Positions 25,660-38,849 of a stretch of 64,000 nt of DNA are shown piece after piece. Position 1 is the stretch's first letter. Each line of letters opens with the position of its first letter. The DNA comes from Meconema thalassinum (lineage: Eukaryota > Arthropoda > Insecta > Orthoptera > Tettigoniidae), in contig OX336397.1 in the NCBI GenBank assembly GCA_946902985.2, forward strand, positions 187,926,813 to 187,990,812, in the 5' to 3' direction. The notes under the pieces are model-generated. The model had not been told where the DNA came from and searched no databases. It was given only the letters and a program-made list of their open reading frames with translations. The position numbers and the translations under genes were made by a program.

Positions 25660-26082
25660 TTTCCAGTGGGTGCGAGAGCTCATTGTGGTGCCCCCTCCCC
25701 TGTATGGCTGGGCATCTTATATTCAGAGGGGACCCTAGCAAGGTTTCCAGGGCGTGCGAGAGCTCATTGTGGCGCCCCTTACTCTGTATGGCTGTGCAAC
25801 TTATATTCAGAGGGTGCCCTAGCAAGGTTTCCAGGGGGGGCCAGAGCACATTGTGGTGCCCCCTCCCTTTTATGGCTGGGTATCTTATATTCAGAGGGGA
25901 CCCTAGCAAGGTTTCCAGGGCGTGCGAGAGCTCATTGTGGCGCCCCTTACTCTGTATGGCTGTGCATCTTATAATCGGAGGGTGCCCTAGCAAGGTTTCC
26001 AGGGGGGGGGGGGAGAGCATTTTGTAGCGCCCCTTCTTGTGTATGGCTGGGCATCTTATATTCAGAGGGGGCCCTAGCAAGG
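25660..26082 (+). repeat. Short poly-G/TTACTC cluster of U6
   Basis: Only two G-tracts remain: 25834-25840 (7) and 26002-26013 (12). The second half of the cluster found in U1-U5 (CCACCACTG monomer and two further G-tracts) is absent. The G-run is followed directly by GAGAGC without the usual C. Confidence 0.9.
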
Positions 26083-28586
26083 TCTCTAGGGAGTGTGAGA
26101 GCTCATTCTGGTGCCCCCTCCCCTGTATGGCTGGGCATCTTATATTCAATGGGGCCCTAGCAAGGTTTCCAGGAGGTGCGAGAGCTCATTCTGGTGCCTC
26201 TTCCCCTGTATGGCTGGGCATCTTATATTCAGAGCAGGCCCTAGCATGGTCTCTAGGGGGTGTGAGAACTCATTGTGGCGCCCCCTCCGCTGTATGGCTG
26301 GGCATCTTTTATTCATAGGGGGCCCTAGCATGGTCTCTAGGGAGTGTGAGAGCTCATTCTGGTGCCCCCTCCTCTGTATGGCTGGGCATCTTATATTCAG
26401 AGGGGGCCATAGCAAAGTTTCCAGGAAGTGCGAGAGCTCATTGTGGTGCCCCCTCCCCTGAATGGCCGGGCATCTTATATTCAGAGGGGGCCCTAGCAAG
26501 ATTTCCAGATGGTGCGAGAGCTCATTGTGGCGCACCCTCAACTGTATGGCTGGGCATCTTATATTCAGAGGGGGTCCTAGCATGGTCTCTAGGGGGTGTG
26601 AGAACTCATTGTGGCGCCCCCTCCGCTGTATGGCTGGGCATCTTATATTCAGAGGGGGCTCTAGCAAGGTTTCCAGGAGGTGCGAGAGCTCATTGTGGTG
26701 CCCCCTCCCCTGTATCGCTGGGCATCTTATATTCAGAGGCGGCCTTGCAGGTTTTCCAGGAGGTGCGAGGGTTCATTGTGGTGCCCACTCCCCTGTATGG
26801 CTGGGCATCTTATATTCAGAGGGGGCCCTAGCAAGGCTTCTAGGAGTTGCGAGAGCTCATTCTGGTGCCCCCTCCCCTGTATGGCTGGGCATCCTAGATT
26901 CAGAGGCGGCCCTAGCAGGGTTTCCAGTAGGTGCGAGAGCTCATTGTCGTGCCCCCTCCCCTGTATGGCTGGGCATCTTATATTCAGAGGGGGCCCTAGC
27001 AAGGCTTCTAGTAGTTGCGAGAGTTCATTGTGTTGCCCCCTCCCCTGTCTGGCTGGGCATCTTATATTCAGAGGGGGCCCTAGCAAGGCTTCTAGGAGTT
27101 GCGAGAGCTCATTGTGGTGCCCCTCCCCTGTATGGCTGGGCATCTTATATTCAGAGGTGGCCATAGCATAGTTTCCAGGAAGTGCGAGAGCTCATTGTGG
27201 TGCCCCCTCCCCTGTAAGGCTGGGCATCTTATATTCAGAGGTGGCCATAGCAAAGTTTCCAGGAAGTGCGAGAGCTCATTGTGGTGCCCCCTCCCCCGTA
27301 TGGCTGGGCATCTTATATTCAGAGGGGGCCATAGCAAGGTTTACAGGAGGTGCGAGAGCTCATTGTGGTGCCCCCTCCCCTGTATGGCTGGGCATCTTAT
27401 ATTCAGAGCGGGCCCTAGCAAAGTCTCTAGGGGGTGTGAGAGCTCATTGTGGCGCCCCCTCGTCTGTATGGCCGGGCATCTTATATTCAGAGGGAGCCCT
27501 AGCAAGATTTCCAGATGGTGCGAGAGCTCATTGTGGCGCACCCTCAACTGTATGGCTGGGCATCTTATATTCAGAGGGGGCCCTAGCATGGTCTCTAGGG
27601 GGTGTGAGAACTCATTGTGGCGCCCCCTCCGCTGTATGGCTGGGCATCTTATATCCACACGGGGCCCTAGCAAGGTTTCCAGATGGTGCGAGAGCTCATT
27701 GTGTGGCCCCCTCCCCTGTATGGCTGGGCATCTTATATTCAGTGGGGGCCCTAGCAAGGTCGCTAGGGGGTGTGAGAGCTCATTGTAGCGCTCCACCACT
27801 GTATGGCTGGGCATCTGATATTCAGAGGGGGCCCTAGCAAGGTTTCCAGATGGTGCGAGAGCTCATTGTGGCGCCCCCTTCCCTGTATGGCTGGGCATCT
27901 TATATTCAGAGCAGGCCCTAGCAAGGTTTCAAGGGGGTTCGAGAGCTCATTGGGGGGCCCCCTCCCATGTATGGCTGGGCATCTTATATTCAGAGCAGGC
28001 CCTAGTAAGGTTTCCAAGAGGTGCGAGAGCTCATTGCGGCGCCCCCTTCCCTGTATGGCTGGGCATCTTATATTAAGAGCGGCCCTAGCAAGGTCTCTAG
28101 GGGGTGTGAGAGCTCATTGTGGCGCCCCCTCGTCTGTATGGCCGGGCATCTTATATTCAGAGGGGGCCCTAGCAAGGTTTCCAGGTGGTGCGAGAGTTCA
28201 TTGTGGTGCCCCCTCCCCGGTATGGCTGGGCATCTTATATTCAGAGCGGGCCCTAGCAAGGTCTCTAGGGGGTGTGAGAGCTAATTGTGGCGCCCCCTCG
28301 TCTGTATGGCCGGGCATCTTATATTCAGAGGGGGCCCTAGCAAGATTTCCAGATGGTGCGAGAGCTCATTGTGGCGCACTCTCAACTGTATGGCTGGGCA
28401 TCTTATATTCAGAGGGGGCCCTAGCATGGTCTCTAGGGGGTGTGAGAACTCATTGTGGCGCCCCCTCCGCTGTATAACTGGGCATCTTATATTCAGAGGG
28501 GGCCCTAGCAAGGTTTCCAGGAGGTGCGAGAGCTCATTGTGGTGCCCCCTCCCCTGTATGGCTGGGCATCTTATATTCAGAGGGGG

Positions 28587-28664
28587 CCCTAGCAAGGTCT
28601 CTAGGGAGTGTGAGAGCTCATCGTGGCGCCACCTCGTCTGTATGGCCGGGCATTTTATATTCAG
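28587..28664 (+). other. Probable gene-conversion patch in U6
   Basis: Reads AAGGTCTCTAGGGAGTGTG through GGCGCCACCTCGTCTG and GGGCATTTTATAT. U8 (41,779-41,856) and U10 instead have GCAGGGTTTCCAGGAGG and CCTGTTTGGCTGGG. The flanks are identical. A sequence like the patch sits 250 bp downstream at about 28,840-28,915 and is a plausible donor. Confidence 0.7.
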
Positions 28665-29519
28665 AGGGGGCCCTAGCAAGGCTTCTAGCATTTGCGAGAG
28701 TTCATTGTGGTGCCCCCTCCCCTGTATGGCTGGGCATCTTATATTCAGAGGGGGCCCTAGCAAGGTTCCCAGGAGGTGCGAGAGCTCATTGTGGTGCCCC
28801 CTCCCCTGTATGGCTGGGCATCTTATATTCAGAGGGGGCCCTAGCAAGGTCTCTAGGGAGTGTGAGAGCTCATCGTGGCGCCACCTCGTCTGTATGGCCG
28901 GGCATTTTATATTCAGAGGGGAACCTAGCAAGGTTTCCAGGATGTGCGAGAGCTCATTGTGGTGCCCCCTCCCCTGTATGGCTGGGCATCTTATATTCAG
29001 AAGGGGCCCTAGCAAGGTCTCTAGGGGGTGTGAGAGCTCATTGTGGTGCCCCCTCCCCTGTATGGCTGGGCATCTTATATTCAGAGGCGGCCCTAGCAAG
29101 GTTTCCAGGGGGTGTGAGAGCTCATTGTGGCGCCCCCTCGTCTGTATGGCCGAGCATTTTATATTCAGAGGGGGCCCTAGCAAGGTTTCCAGGAGGTGCG
29201 AGAGCTCATTGAGGCGCCCCCTCGCCTTGATGGCTGGGCATCATATATTCAGAGGGGGCCCTAGCAAGGTTTCCAGGTAGTGCGAGAGCTCATTGTGGCG
29301 CCCCCTCCCCTGTATGTCCGGGTGTCTTATATTCAGAGGGGGCCCTAGCAAGGTGACCGGGGGGTTCGAAAGCTCATTGTGGCGCCCCCTCCCCTGTATG
29401 GCCGGGTTTCTTATATTCAGAGGGGGCCCTAGCAAGGTGACGGGGGTTCGAGAGCTCATGGTGGCCCCCTCTCCCCTGTATGGCCGAGTATCTTATATTC
29501 AGAGGGGGCCCTAGCAAGA

Positions 29520-29605
29520 TTTCCAAGGGGTGTGAGACCACAGTGTGGCGCCCCCTCCCCGTTTTGGCTGGCAATCTTATAAAATCAGAGGGGCCGCAAG
29601 CAAGG
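29520..29605 (+). repeat. TATAAAA-bearing monomer (U6, first)
   Basis: TATAAAA at 29578-29584. Variant GGCTGGCAATC upstream and GGGGCCGCAAGC downstream, both shared only with the 42,712 copy. Confidence 0.8.
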
Positions 29606-32600
29606 TTTCCAGCGGGGGTGAGAGCTCATTGTGGTGCCCCCTGTCCTGTATGGCCGGGCATCTTATATTCAGAGGGGGCCCTAGCAAGGTTTCCAGGGGA
29701 TACGAGATCTCATTGTGGTGCCCCCACCCCTGTATGGCTGGGCATCTTATATTCTGAGGGGGCCCTAGCAGGGTTTCCAGGAGGGGCGAGAGCTCACTGT
29801 GGTGCCCCCTCCCCTGTATGGATGGGCATCTTATATTCATAGGGGGCCCTAGCAAGGCTTCTAGTAGTTGCGAGAGTTCATTGTGGTGCCCCCTCCCCTG
29901 TATGGCTGGGCATCTTATATTCAGAGGGGGCCCTAGCAAGGTTTCCAGGAGGTGCGAGAGCCCATTGTGGTGCCCCCTCCCCTGTATGGCTGGGCATCTT
30001 ACATTCAGAGGTGGCCCTAGCAGGGTTTCCAAGAGGTGCGAGAGCTCATTGTGGTGCCCCCTCCCCTGTATGGCTGGGCATCTTACATTCAGAGGGGGCC
30101 CTAGCAAGGCTTCTAGGAGTTGCGAGAGCTCATTGTGGTGCCCCTCCCCTGTATTGCTGGGCATCTTATATTCAGAGGTGGCCATAGCAAAGTTTCCAGG
30201 AAGTGCGAGAGCTCATTGTGGTGCCCCCTCCCCTGTATGGCTGGGCATCTTATATTCAGAGGTGGCCATAGCAAAGTTTCCAGGAAGTGCGAGAGCTCAT
30301 TGTGGTGCCCCCTCCCCCGTATGGCTGGGCATCTTATATTCTGAGGGGGCCCTAGCAAGGTTTCCAGGAGGTGCGAGAGCTCATTGTGGTGCCCCCTCCC
30401 CTGAATGGCTGGGCATCTTATATTCAGAGCGGGCCCTAGCAAGGTCTCTAGGGGGTGTGAGAGCTCATTGTGGCGCCCCCTCGTCTGTATGGCCGGGCAT
30501 CTTATATTGAGAGGGGGCCCTAACAAGATTTCCAGATGGTGCGAGAGCACATTGTGGCGCACCCTCAACTGTATGGCTGGGCATCTTATATTCAGAGTGG
30601 GTCCTAGCATGGTCTCTAGGGGGTGTGAGAACTCATTGTGGCGCCCCCTCCGCTGTATGGCTGGGCATCTTATATTCAGAGGGGGCCCTAGCAAGGTTTC
30701 CAGGAGGTGCGAGAGCTCATTGTGGTGCCCCCTCCCTTGTATGGCTGGGCATCTTATATTCAGAGGCGGCCCTAGCAGGGTTTCCAGGAGGTGCGAGGGT
30801 TCATTGTGGTGCCCCCTCCCCTGTATGGCTGGGCATCTTATATTCAGAGGGGGCCCTAGCAAGGCTTCTAGGAGTTGCGAGAGTTCATTGTGGTGCCCCC
30901 TCCCCTGTATGGCTGGGCATCTTATATTCAGAGGGGGCCCTAGCAGGGTTTCCAGGAGGTGCGAGAGTTCATTGTGGTGCCCCCTCCCCTGTATGGCTGG
31001 GCATCTTATATTCAGAGGGGGCCCTAGCAAGGCTTCTAGGAGTTGCGAGAGTTCATTGTGGTGCCCCCTCCCCTGTATGGCTTGGCATCTTATATTCAGA
31101 GGGGGCCCTAGCAAGGCTTCTAGGAGTTGCGAGAGCTCATTGTGGTGCCCCCTCCCCTGTATGGCTGGGCATCTTATATTCAGAGGCGGCCCTAGCAGGG
31201 TTTTCAGGAGGTGCGAGAGTTCATTGTGGTGCCCCCTCCCCTGTATGGCTGGGCATCTTATATTCAGATGGGGCCCTAGCAGGGTTTCCTGGAGGTGCGA
31301 GAGTTCATTGTGGCGCCCCCTTCCCTGTAGGGCTGGGCATCTTATATTCAGAGGGGGCCCTAGCAAGGCTTCTAGTAGTTGCGAGAGTTCATTGTGGTGC
31401 CCCTTCCCCTGTATGGCTGGGCATCTTATATTCAGAGGGGGCCCTAGCAAGGTTCCCAGGAGGTGCGAGAGCTCATTGTGGTGCCCCCTCCCATGTATGG
31501 CTGGGCATCTTATATTCAGAGGGGGCCCTAGCAAGGTCTCTAGGGAGTGTGAGAGCTCATTCTGGTGCCACCTCGCCTGTATGGCCTGGCATCTTATATT
31601 CAGAGGGGGCCCTAGCAAGGGTTCCAGGAGGTGCGAGAGCTGATTGAGGCGCCCCCTCCCCTGTATGGCTGAGCATCTTATATTCAGAGGGGGCCCTAGC
31701 AAGGTTTCCAGGAGGTGCGAGAGTTCATTGTGGTGCCCCCTCCCCTGTATGGCTGGGCATCTTATATTCAGAGGGGGCCCTAGCAGGGTTTACAGGAGGT
31801 GCGAGAGTTCATTGTGGCGCCCCCTCCCCTGTATGGCTGGGCATCTTATATTCAGAGGGGGCCCTAGCAAGGCTTCTAGTAGTTGCGAGAGTTCATTGTG
31901 GTGCCCCCTCCCCTGTATGGCTGGGCATCTTATATTCAGAGGGGGCCCTAGCAAGGTTCCCAAGAAGTGCGAGAGCTCATTGTGGTGCCCCCTCCCCTGT
32001 ATGGCTGGGCATCTTATATTCAGAGGGGGCCCTAGCAAGGTCTGTAGGGAGTGTGAGAGCTCATTCTGGTGCCACCTCGCCTGTATGGCCTGGCATCTTA
32101 TATTCAGAGGCGGCCCTAGCAAGGTTTCCAGGAGGTGCGAGAGCTGATTGAGGCGCCCCCTCCCATGTATGGCTGGGCATCTTATATTCAGAGGGGGCCA
32201 TAGCAAGGTTTCCAGGAGGTGCGAGATCTGATTGAGGCGCCCCCTCCCATGTATGGCTGGGCATCTTATATTCAGAGGCGGCCCTAGCAACGTTTCCAGG
32301 AGGTGCGAGAGCTGTTTGAGGCGCCATCTCCCATGTATGGCTGGGCATCTTATATTCAGAGGGGGCCATAGCAAGGTTTCCAGGAGGTGCGAGGTTTGAT
32401 TGAGGCGCCCCCTCCTATGTATGGCTGGGCATCTTATATTCAGAGGGGGCCCTAGCAAGGCTTCCAGGAGTTGCGAGAGCTCATTTTGGTGCCCCCTTCC
32501 ATGTATGGCTGGGCATCTTATATTCAGAGGGGAACCTAGCAAGGTTTCCAGGATGTGCGAGAGCTCATTGTGGTGCCCCCTCCCCTGTATGGCTGGGCAT

Positions 32601-32964
32601 CTTATATTCAGAGGCAGCCCTAGCAAGGTTTCCAGGGGGTGTGAGAGCTCATTGTGGCGCCCCCTCGTCTGTATGGCCGGGCATTTTATATTCAGAGGGG
32701 GCCCTAGCAAGGTTTCCAGGAGGTGCGAGAGCTCAATGAGGCGCCCCCTCCCCTTTATGGCTGGGCATCATATATTCAGAGGGGGCCCTAGCAAGGTTTC
32801 CAGGTGGTGCGAGAGCTCATTGTGGCGCCCCCTCCCCTGTATTTCCGGGTGTGTTATATTCAGAGGGGGCCCTAGCAATTTGACCGGGGGGTTCGAGAGC
32901 TCATGGTGGCCCCCTCTCCCCTGTATGGCCGAGTATCTTATATTCAGAGGGGGCCCTAGCAAGA

Positions 32965-33050
32965 TTTCCAAGGGGTGTGTGACCTCATTGTGGCGCCCCC
33001 TCCCCGTTTTGGCTGGGCATCTTATAAAATCAGAGGGGCCCCAAGCAAGG
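32965..33050 (+). repeat. TATAAAA-bearing monomer (U6, second)
   Basis: TATAAAA at 33023-33029. Left side has the private GTGTGTGACC variant. Confidence 0.8.
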
Positions 33051-33636
33051 TTTCCAGCGGGGGTGAGAGCTCATTGTGGTGCCCCCTCTCCTGTATGGCC
33101 GGGCATCTTATATTCAGAGGGGGCCCTAGCAAGGTTTCCAGGGGATACGAGATCTCATTGTGGTGCCCCCACCCTTGTATGGCTGGGCATCTTATATTCA
33201 GAGGGGGCCCTAGCAGGGTTTCCAGGAGGGGCGAGAGCTCATTGTGGTGCCCCCTCCCCTGTATGGCTGGGCATCTTATATTCAGAGGGGGCCCTAGCAA
33301 GTTTTCCAGGAGGTGCGAGAGCTCATTGTGGTGCCCCCTCCCCTGTATGGCTGGGCATCTTATATTCCGAGGGGGCCCTAGCAAGGTTTCCAGGAGGTGC
33401 GAGAGCTCATTGTGGTGCCCCCTCCCCTGTATGGCTGGGCATCTTATATTCAGAGGTGGCCCTAGCAGGGTTTCCAAGAGTTGCGAGAGCTCATTGTGGT
33501 GCCCCCTCCCCTGTATGGCTGGGCATCTTATATTCAGAGGGGCCCTAGCAAGGTTTCTAGGGGGTGCGAGAGCTCATTGTAGCGCACCCTCCCCTGTAAG
33601 GCTGGGCATCTTATATTCAGAGAGGCCCTAGCAAGG

Positions 33637-36600
33637 TTTCCTGGTGGTGTGAGAGCTCATTGTGGCGCTCCCTCCCCTGTATGGCTGGGCATCTTATATT
33701 CAGAGGGGCCCTAGCAAGGTTTCCAGTGGGTGCGAGAGCTCATTGTGATGCCCCCTCCCCTGTATGGCTGGGCATCTTATATTCAGAGGGGACCCTAGCA
33801 AGGTTTCCAGGGCGTGCGAGAGCTCATTGTGGCGCCCCTTACTCTGTATGGCTGTGCAACTTATATTCAGAGGGTGCCCTAGCAAGGTTTCCAAGGGGGG
33901 GGGGGCAGAGCACATTGTGGTGCCCCCTCCCTTTTATGGCTGGGTATCTTATATTCAGAGGGGACCCTAGCATGGTTTCCAGGGCGTGCGAGAGCTCATT
34001 GTGGCGCCCCTTACTCTGTATGGCTGTGCATCTTATATTCGGAGGGTGCCCTAGCAAGGTTTCCAGGGGGGGGGGGCGAGAGCATTTTGTAGCGCCCCTT
34101 CCTGTGTATGGCTGGGCATCTTATATTCAGAGGGGGCCCTAGCAAGGTCTCTAGGGGGTGTGAGAGCTCATTGTAGCGCTCCACCACTGTATGGCTGGGC
34201 ATCTGATATTCAGAGGGGGCCCTAGCAAAGTTTCCAGGGCGTGCGAGAGCTCATTGTGGCGCCCCTTACTCTGTATGGCTGTGCATCTTATACTCAGAGG
34301 GTGCCCTAGCAAGGTTTCCAGGGGGGGCCAGAGCACTTTGTGGTGCCCCCTCCCTTTTATGGCTGGGCATCTTATATTCAGAGGGGACCCTAGCAAGGTT
34401 TCCAGGGCGTGCGAGAGCTCATTGTGGCGCCCCTTACTCTGTATGGCTGTGCATCTTATATTCGGAGGGTGCCCTAGCAAGGTTTCCAGGGGGGGGGGGC
34501 GAGAGCATTTTGTAGCGCCCCTTCCTGTGTATGGCTGGGCATCTTATATTCAGAGGGGGCCCTAGCAAGGTTTCCAGGAGGTGCGAGAGCTCATTCTGGT
34601 GCCTCTTCCCCTGTATGGCTGGGCATCTTATATTCAGAGCAGGCCCTAGCATGGTCTCTAGGGGGTGTGAGAACTCATTGTGGCGCCCCCTCCGCTGTAT
34701 GGCTGGGCATCTTTTATTCGGAGGGGGCCCTAGCATGGTCCCTAGGGAGTGTGAGAGCTCATTCTGGTGCCCCCTCCCCTGTATGGCTGGGCATCTTATA
34801 TTCAGAGCGGGCCCTAGCAAGGTCTCTAGAGGGTGTGAGAGCTCATTGTGGCGCCCCCTCATCTGTATGGCCGGGCATCTTATATTCAGAGGGGGCCCTA
34901 GCAAGATTTCCAGATGGTGCGAGAGCTCATTGTGGCGCACCCTCAACTGTATGGCTGGGCATCTTATATTCAGAGGGGGCCCTAGCATGTTCTCTAGGGG
35001 GTGTGAGAACTCATTGTGGCGCCCCGTCAGCTGTATGGCTGGGCATCTTATATTCAGAGGGGGCCCTAGCAAGGTTTCCAGGAGGTGCGAGAGCTCATTG
35101 TAGTGCCCCCTCCCCTGTATGGCTGGGCATCTTATATTCAGAGGCGGCCTTGCAGGGTTTCCAGGAGGTGCTAGGGTTCATTGTGGTGCCCCCTCCCCTG
35201 TATGGCTGGGCATCTTATATTCAGAGGGGGCCCTAGCAAGGCTTCTAGGAGTTGCGAGAGCTCATTGTGGTGCCCCGTGTCCTGTATGGCCGGGCATCTT
35301 ATATTCAGAGGGGGCCCTAGCAAGGTTTCCAGGGGATACGAGATCTCATTGTGGTGCCCCCACCCCTGTATAGCTGGGCATCTTATATTCAGAGGGGGCC
35401 CTAACAGGGTTTCCAGGAGGGGCGAGAGCTCACTGTGGTGCCCCCTCCCCTGTATGGCTGGGCATCTTATATTCATAGGGGGCCCTAGCAAGGCTTCTAG
35501 TAGTTGCGAGAGTTCATTGTGGTGCCCCCTCCCCTGTATGGCTGGGCATCTTATATTCAGAGGGGGCCCTAGCAAGGTTTCCAGGAGGTGCGAGAGCCCA
35601 TTGTGGTGCCCCCTCCCCTGTATGGCTGGGCATCTTACATTCAGAGGTGGCCCTAGCAGGGTTTCCAAGAGGTGCGAGAGCTCATTGTGGTGCCCCCTCC
35701 CCTGTATGGCTGGGCATCTTACATTCAGAGGGGGCCCTAGCAAGGCTTCTAGGAGTTGCGAGAGCTCATTGTGGTGCCCCTCCCCTGTATGGCTGGGCAT
35801 CTTATATTCAGAGGTGGCCATAGCAAAGTTTCCAGGAAGTGCGAGAGGTCATTGTGGTGCCCCCTCCCCTGTATGGCTGGGCATCTTATATTCAGAGGTG
35901 GCCATAGCAAAGTTTCCAGGAAGTGCGAGAGCTCATCGTGGTGCCCCCTCCCCCGTATGGCTGGGCATCTTATATTCTGAGGGGGCCCTAGCAAGGTTTC
36001 CAGGAGGTGCGAGAGCTCATTGTGGTGCCCCCTCCCCTGAATGGCTGGGCATCTTATATTCAGAGCGGGCCCTAGCAAGGTCTCTAGGGGGTGTGAGAGC
36101 TCATTGTGGCGCCCCCTCGTCTGTATGGCCGGGCATCTTATATTGAGAGGGGGCCCTAACAAGATTTCCAGATGGTGCGAGAGCACATTGTGGCGCACCC
36201 TCAACTGTATGGCTGGGCATCTTATATTCAGAGTGGGTCCTAGCATGGTCTCTAGGGGGTGTGAGAACTCATTGTGGCGCACCCTCCGCTGTATGGCTGG
36301 GCATCTTATATTCAGAGGGGGCCCTAGCAAGGTTTCCAGGAGGTGCGAGAGCTCATTGTGGTGCCCCCTCCCCTGTATGGCTGGGCATCTTATATTCAGA
36401 GGCGGCCCTAGCAGGGTTTCCAGGAGGTGCGAGGGTTCATTGTGGTGCCCCCTCCCCTGTATGGCTGGGCATCTTATATTCAGAGGGGGCCCTAGCAAGG
36501 CTTCTAGGAGTTGCGAGAGTTCATTGTGGTGCCCCCTCCCCTGTATGGCTGGGCATCTTATATTCAGAGGGGGCCCTAGCAGGGTTTCCAGGAGGTGCGA

Positions 36601-38766
36601 GAGTTCATTGTGGTGCCCCCTCCCCTGTATGGCTGGGCATCTTATATTCAGAGGGGGCCCTAGCAAGGCTTCTAGGAGTTGCGAGAGTTCATTGTGGTGC
36701 CCCCTCCCCTGTATGGCTTGGCATCTTATATTCAGAGGGGGCCCTAGCAAGGCTTCTAGGAGTTGCGAGAGCTCATTGTGGTGCCCACTCCCCTGTATGG
36801 CTGGGCATCTTATATTCAGAGGCGGCCCTAGCAGGGTTTTCAGGAGGTGCGAGAGTTCATTGTGGTGCCCCCTCCCCTGTATGGCTGGGCATCTTATATT
36901 CAGATGGGGCCCTAGCAGGGTTTCCAGGAGGTGCGAGAGTTCATTGTGGCGCCCCCTTCCCTGTAGGACTGGGCATCTTATATTCAGAGGGGGCCCTAGC
37001 AAGGCTTCTAGTAGTTGCGAGAGTTCATTGTGGTGCCCCTTCCCCTGTATGGCTGGGCATCTTATATTCAGAGGGGGCCCTAGCAAGGTTCCCAGGAGGT
37101 GCGAGAGCTCATTGTGGTGCCCCCTCCCATGTATGGCTGGGCATCTTATATTCAGAGGGGGCCCTAGCAAGGTCTCTAGGGAGTGTGAGAGCTCATTCTG
37201 GTGCCACCTCGCCTGTATGGCCTGGCATCTTATATTCAGAGGGGGCCCTAGCAAGGGTTCCAGGAGGTGCGAGAGCTGATTGAGGCGCCCCCTCCCCTGT
37301 ATGGCTGGGCATCTTATATTCAGAGGGGGCCCTAGCAAGGTTTCCAGGAGGTGCGAGAGTTCATTGTGGTGCCCCCTCCCCTGTATGGCTGGGCATCTTA
37401 TATTCAGAGGGGGCCCTAGCAGGGTTTACAGGAGGTGCGAGAGTTCATTGTGGCGCCCCCTCCCCTGTATGGCTGGGCATCTTATATTCAGAGGGGGCCC
37501 TAGCAAGGATTCTAGTAGTTGCGAGAGTTCATTGTGGTGCCCCCTCCCCTGTATGGCTGGGTATCTTATATTCAGAGGGGGCCCTAGCAAGGTTCCCAAG
37601 AAGTGCGAGAGCTCATTGTGGTGCCCCCTCCCCTGTATGGCTGGGCATCTTATATTCAGAGGGGGCCCTAGCAGGTCTGTAGGGAGTGTGAGAGCTCATT
37701 CTGGTGCCACCTCGCCTGTATGGCCTGGCATCTTATATTCAGAGGCGGCCCTAGCAAGGTTTCCAGGTGGTGCGAGAGCTGATTGAGGCGCCCCCTCCCA
37801 TGTATGGCTGGGCATCTTATATTCAGAGGGGGCCATAGCAAGGTTTCCAGGAGGTGCGAGATCTGATTGAGGCGTCCCCCTCCCATGTATGGCTGGGCAT
37901 CTTATATTCAGAGGCGGCCCTAGCAACGTTTCCAGGAGGTGCGAGAGCTGTTTGAGGCGCCATCTCCCATGTATGGCTGGGCATCTTATATTCAGAGGGG
38001 GCCCTAGCAAGGTCTCTAGGGAGTGTGAGAGCTCATTCTGGTGCCACCTCGCCTGTATGGCCTGGCACCTTATATTCAGAGGGGGCCCTAGCAAGGCTTT
38101 TAGGAGTTGCGAGAGTTCATTGTGGTGCCCCCTCCCCTGTATGGCTTGGCATCTTATATTCAGAGGGGGCCCTAGCAAGGCTTCTAGGAGTTGCGAGAGC
38201 TCATTGAGGTGCCCCCTCCCCTGTATGGCTGGGCATCTTATATTCAGAGGCGGCCCTAGCAGGGTTTTCAGGAGGTGCGAGAGTTCATTGTGGTGCCCCC
38301 TCCCCTGTAGGGCTGGGCATCTTATATTCAGAGGGGGCCCTAGCAAGGCTTCTAGTAGTTGCGAGAGTTCATTGTGGTGCCCCTTCCCCTGTATGGCTGG
38401 GCATCTTATATTCAGAGGGGGCCCTAGCAACTTTTCCAGGAGGTGCGAGAGCTCATTGTGGTGCCCCCTCCCCTGTATGGCTGGGCATCCTATATTCCGA
38501 GGGGGCCCTAGCAAGGTTTCCAGGAGGTGCGAGAGCTCATTGTGGTGCCCCCTCCCCTGTATGGCTGGGCATCTTATATTCAGAGGTGGCCCTAGCAGGG
38601 TTTCCAAGAGTTGCGAGAGCTCATTGTGGTGCCCCCTCCCCTGTATGGCTGGGCATCTTATATTCAGAGGGGCCCTAGCAAGGATTCTAGGGGGTGCGAG
38701 AGCTCATTGTAGCGCACCCTCCCCTGTAAGGCTGGGTATCTTATATTCAGAGAGGCCCTAGCAAGG
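33637..38766 (+). repeat. Higher-order unit U7 (5,130 bp)
   Basis: A mosaic. 33,637 to about 35,240 matches U2 (offset about 28,080) and the start of U9 (offset 13,191-13,196). About 35,750-37,870 matches U1 at +33,718. 37,870-38,400 is a patchwork with a one-base insertion (GGCGTCCCCCTCCC near 37,873). About 38,400-38,766 matches the end of U5 (25,210-25,576). This is the only full unit besides U2 without a TATAAAA monomer. Confidence 0.82.
33720..34570 (+). repeat. Poly-G/TTACTC cluster of U7
   Basis: Full-length cluster. G-tracts at 33895-33905 (11), 34066-34076 (11), about 34,320 (7) and 34489-34499 (11). The GCACTTTGTGG variant near 34,335 is shared with U1, U9 and U10. Confidence 0.9.
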
Positions 38767-38849
38767 TTTCCAGGTGGTGTGAGAGCTCATTGTGGCGCTC
38801 CTTCCCCTGTATGGCTGGGCATCTTATATTCAGAGGGGCCCTAGCAAGG

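Larger units (their letters stand above)
25577..33636 (+). repeat. Higher-order unit U6 (8,060 bp)
   Basis: Nearly identical in order and length to U8 (offset 13,190-13,192). Private markers shared only with U8 and U10 include the monomer ending TATATCCACACGGGGCCC (27,650), ATTGGGGGGCCCCC (27,950) and CTTCTAGCATTTGCG (28,680). The part 26.15-27.3 kb also matches U4 at an offset of 9,246. The last 3.5 kb matches U1 at 28,082. It carries a one-monomer patch at about 28,587-28,664 that U8 and U10 lack. Confidence 0.88.
25210..35240 (+). repeat. Large duplicated block, copy 1 (about 10.0 kb)
   Basis: Matches 38,400-48,436 base for base apart from scattered substitutions, small G-run changes and one monomer-sized patch, at an offset of 13,190-13,196. 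The left edge is just before CTAGCAACTTTTCCAGG (25,240 and 38,430). The right edge is just after AAGGCTTCTAG at about 35,240. With the 3.16 kb in between it defines a period of about 13.19 kb (157 monomers). Confidence 0.85.

Noticed and set aside
27200..27220. Extra unit boundary at GTAAGGCTGGG near 27,213
   Set aside because: Only the TATGG to TAAGG change is present. The shortened GAGAGGCCC and the following poly-G cluster are missing, and the U8 counterpart has TATGG, so it is a private point change.
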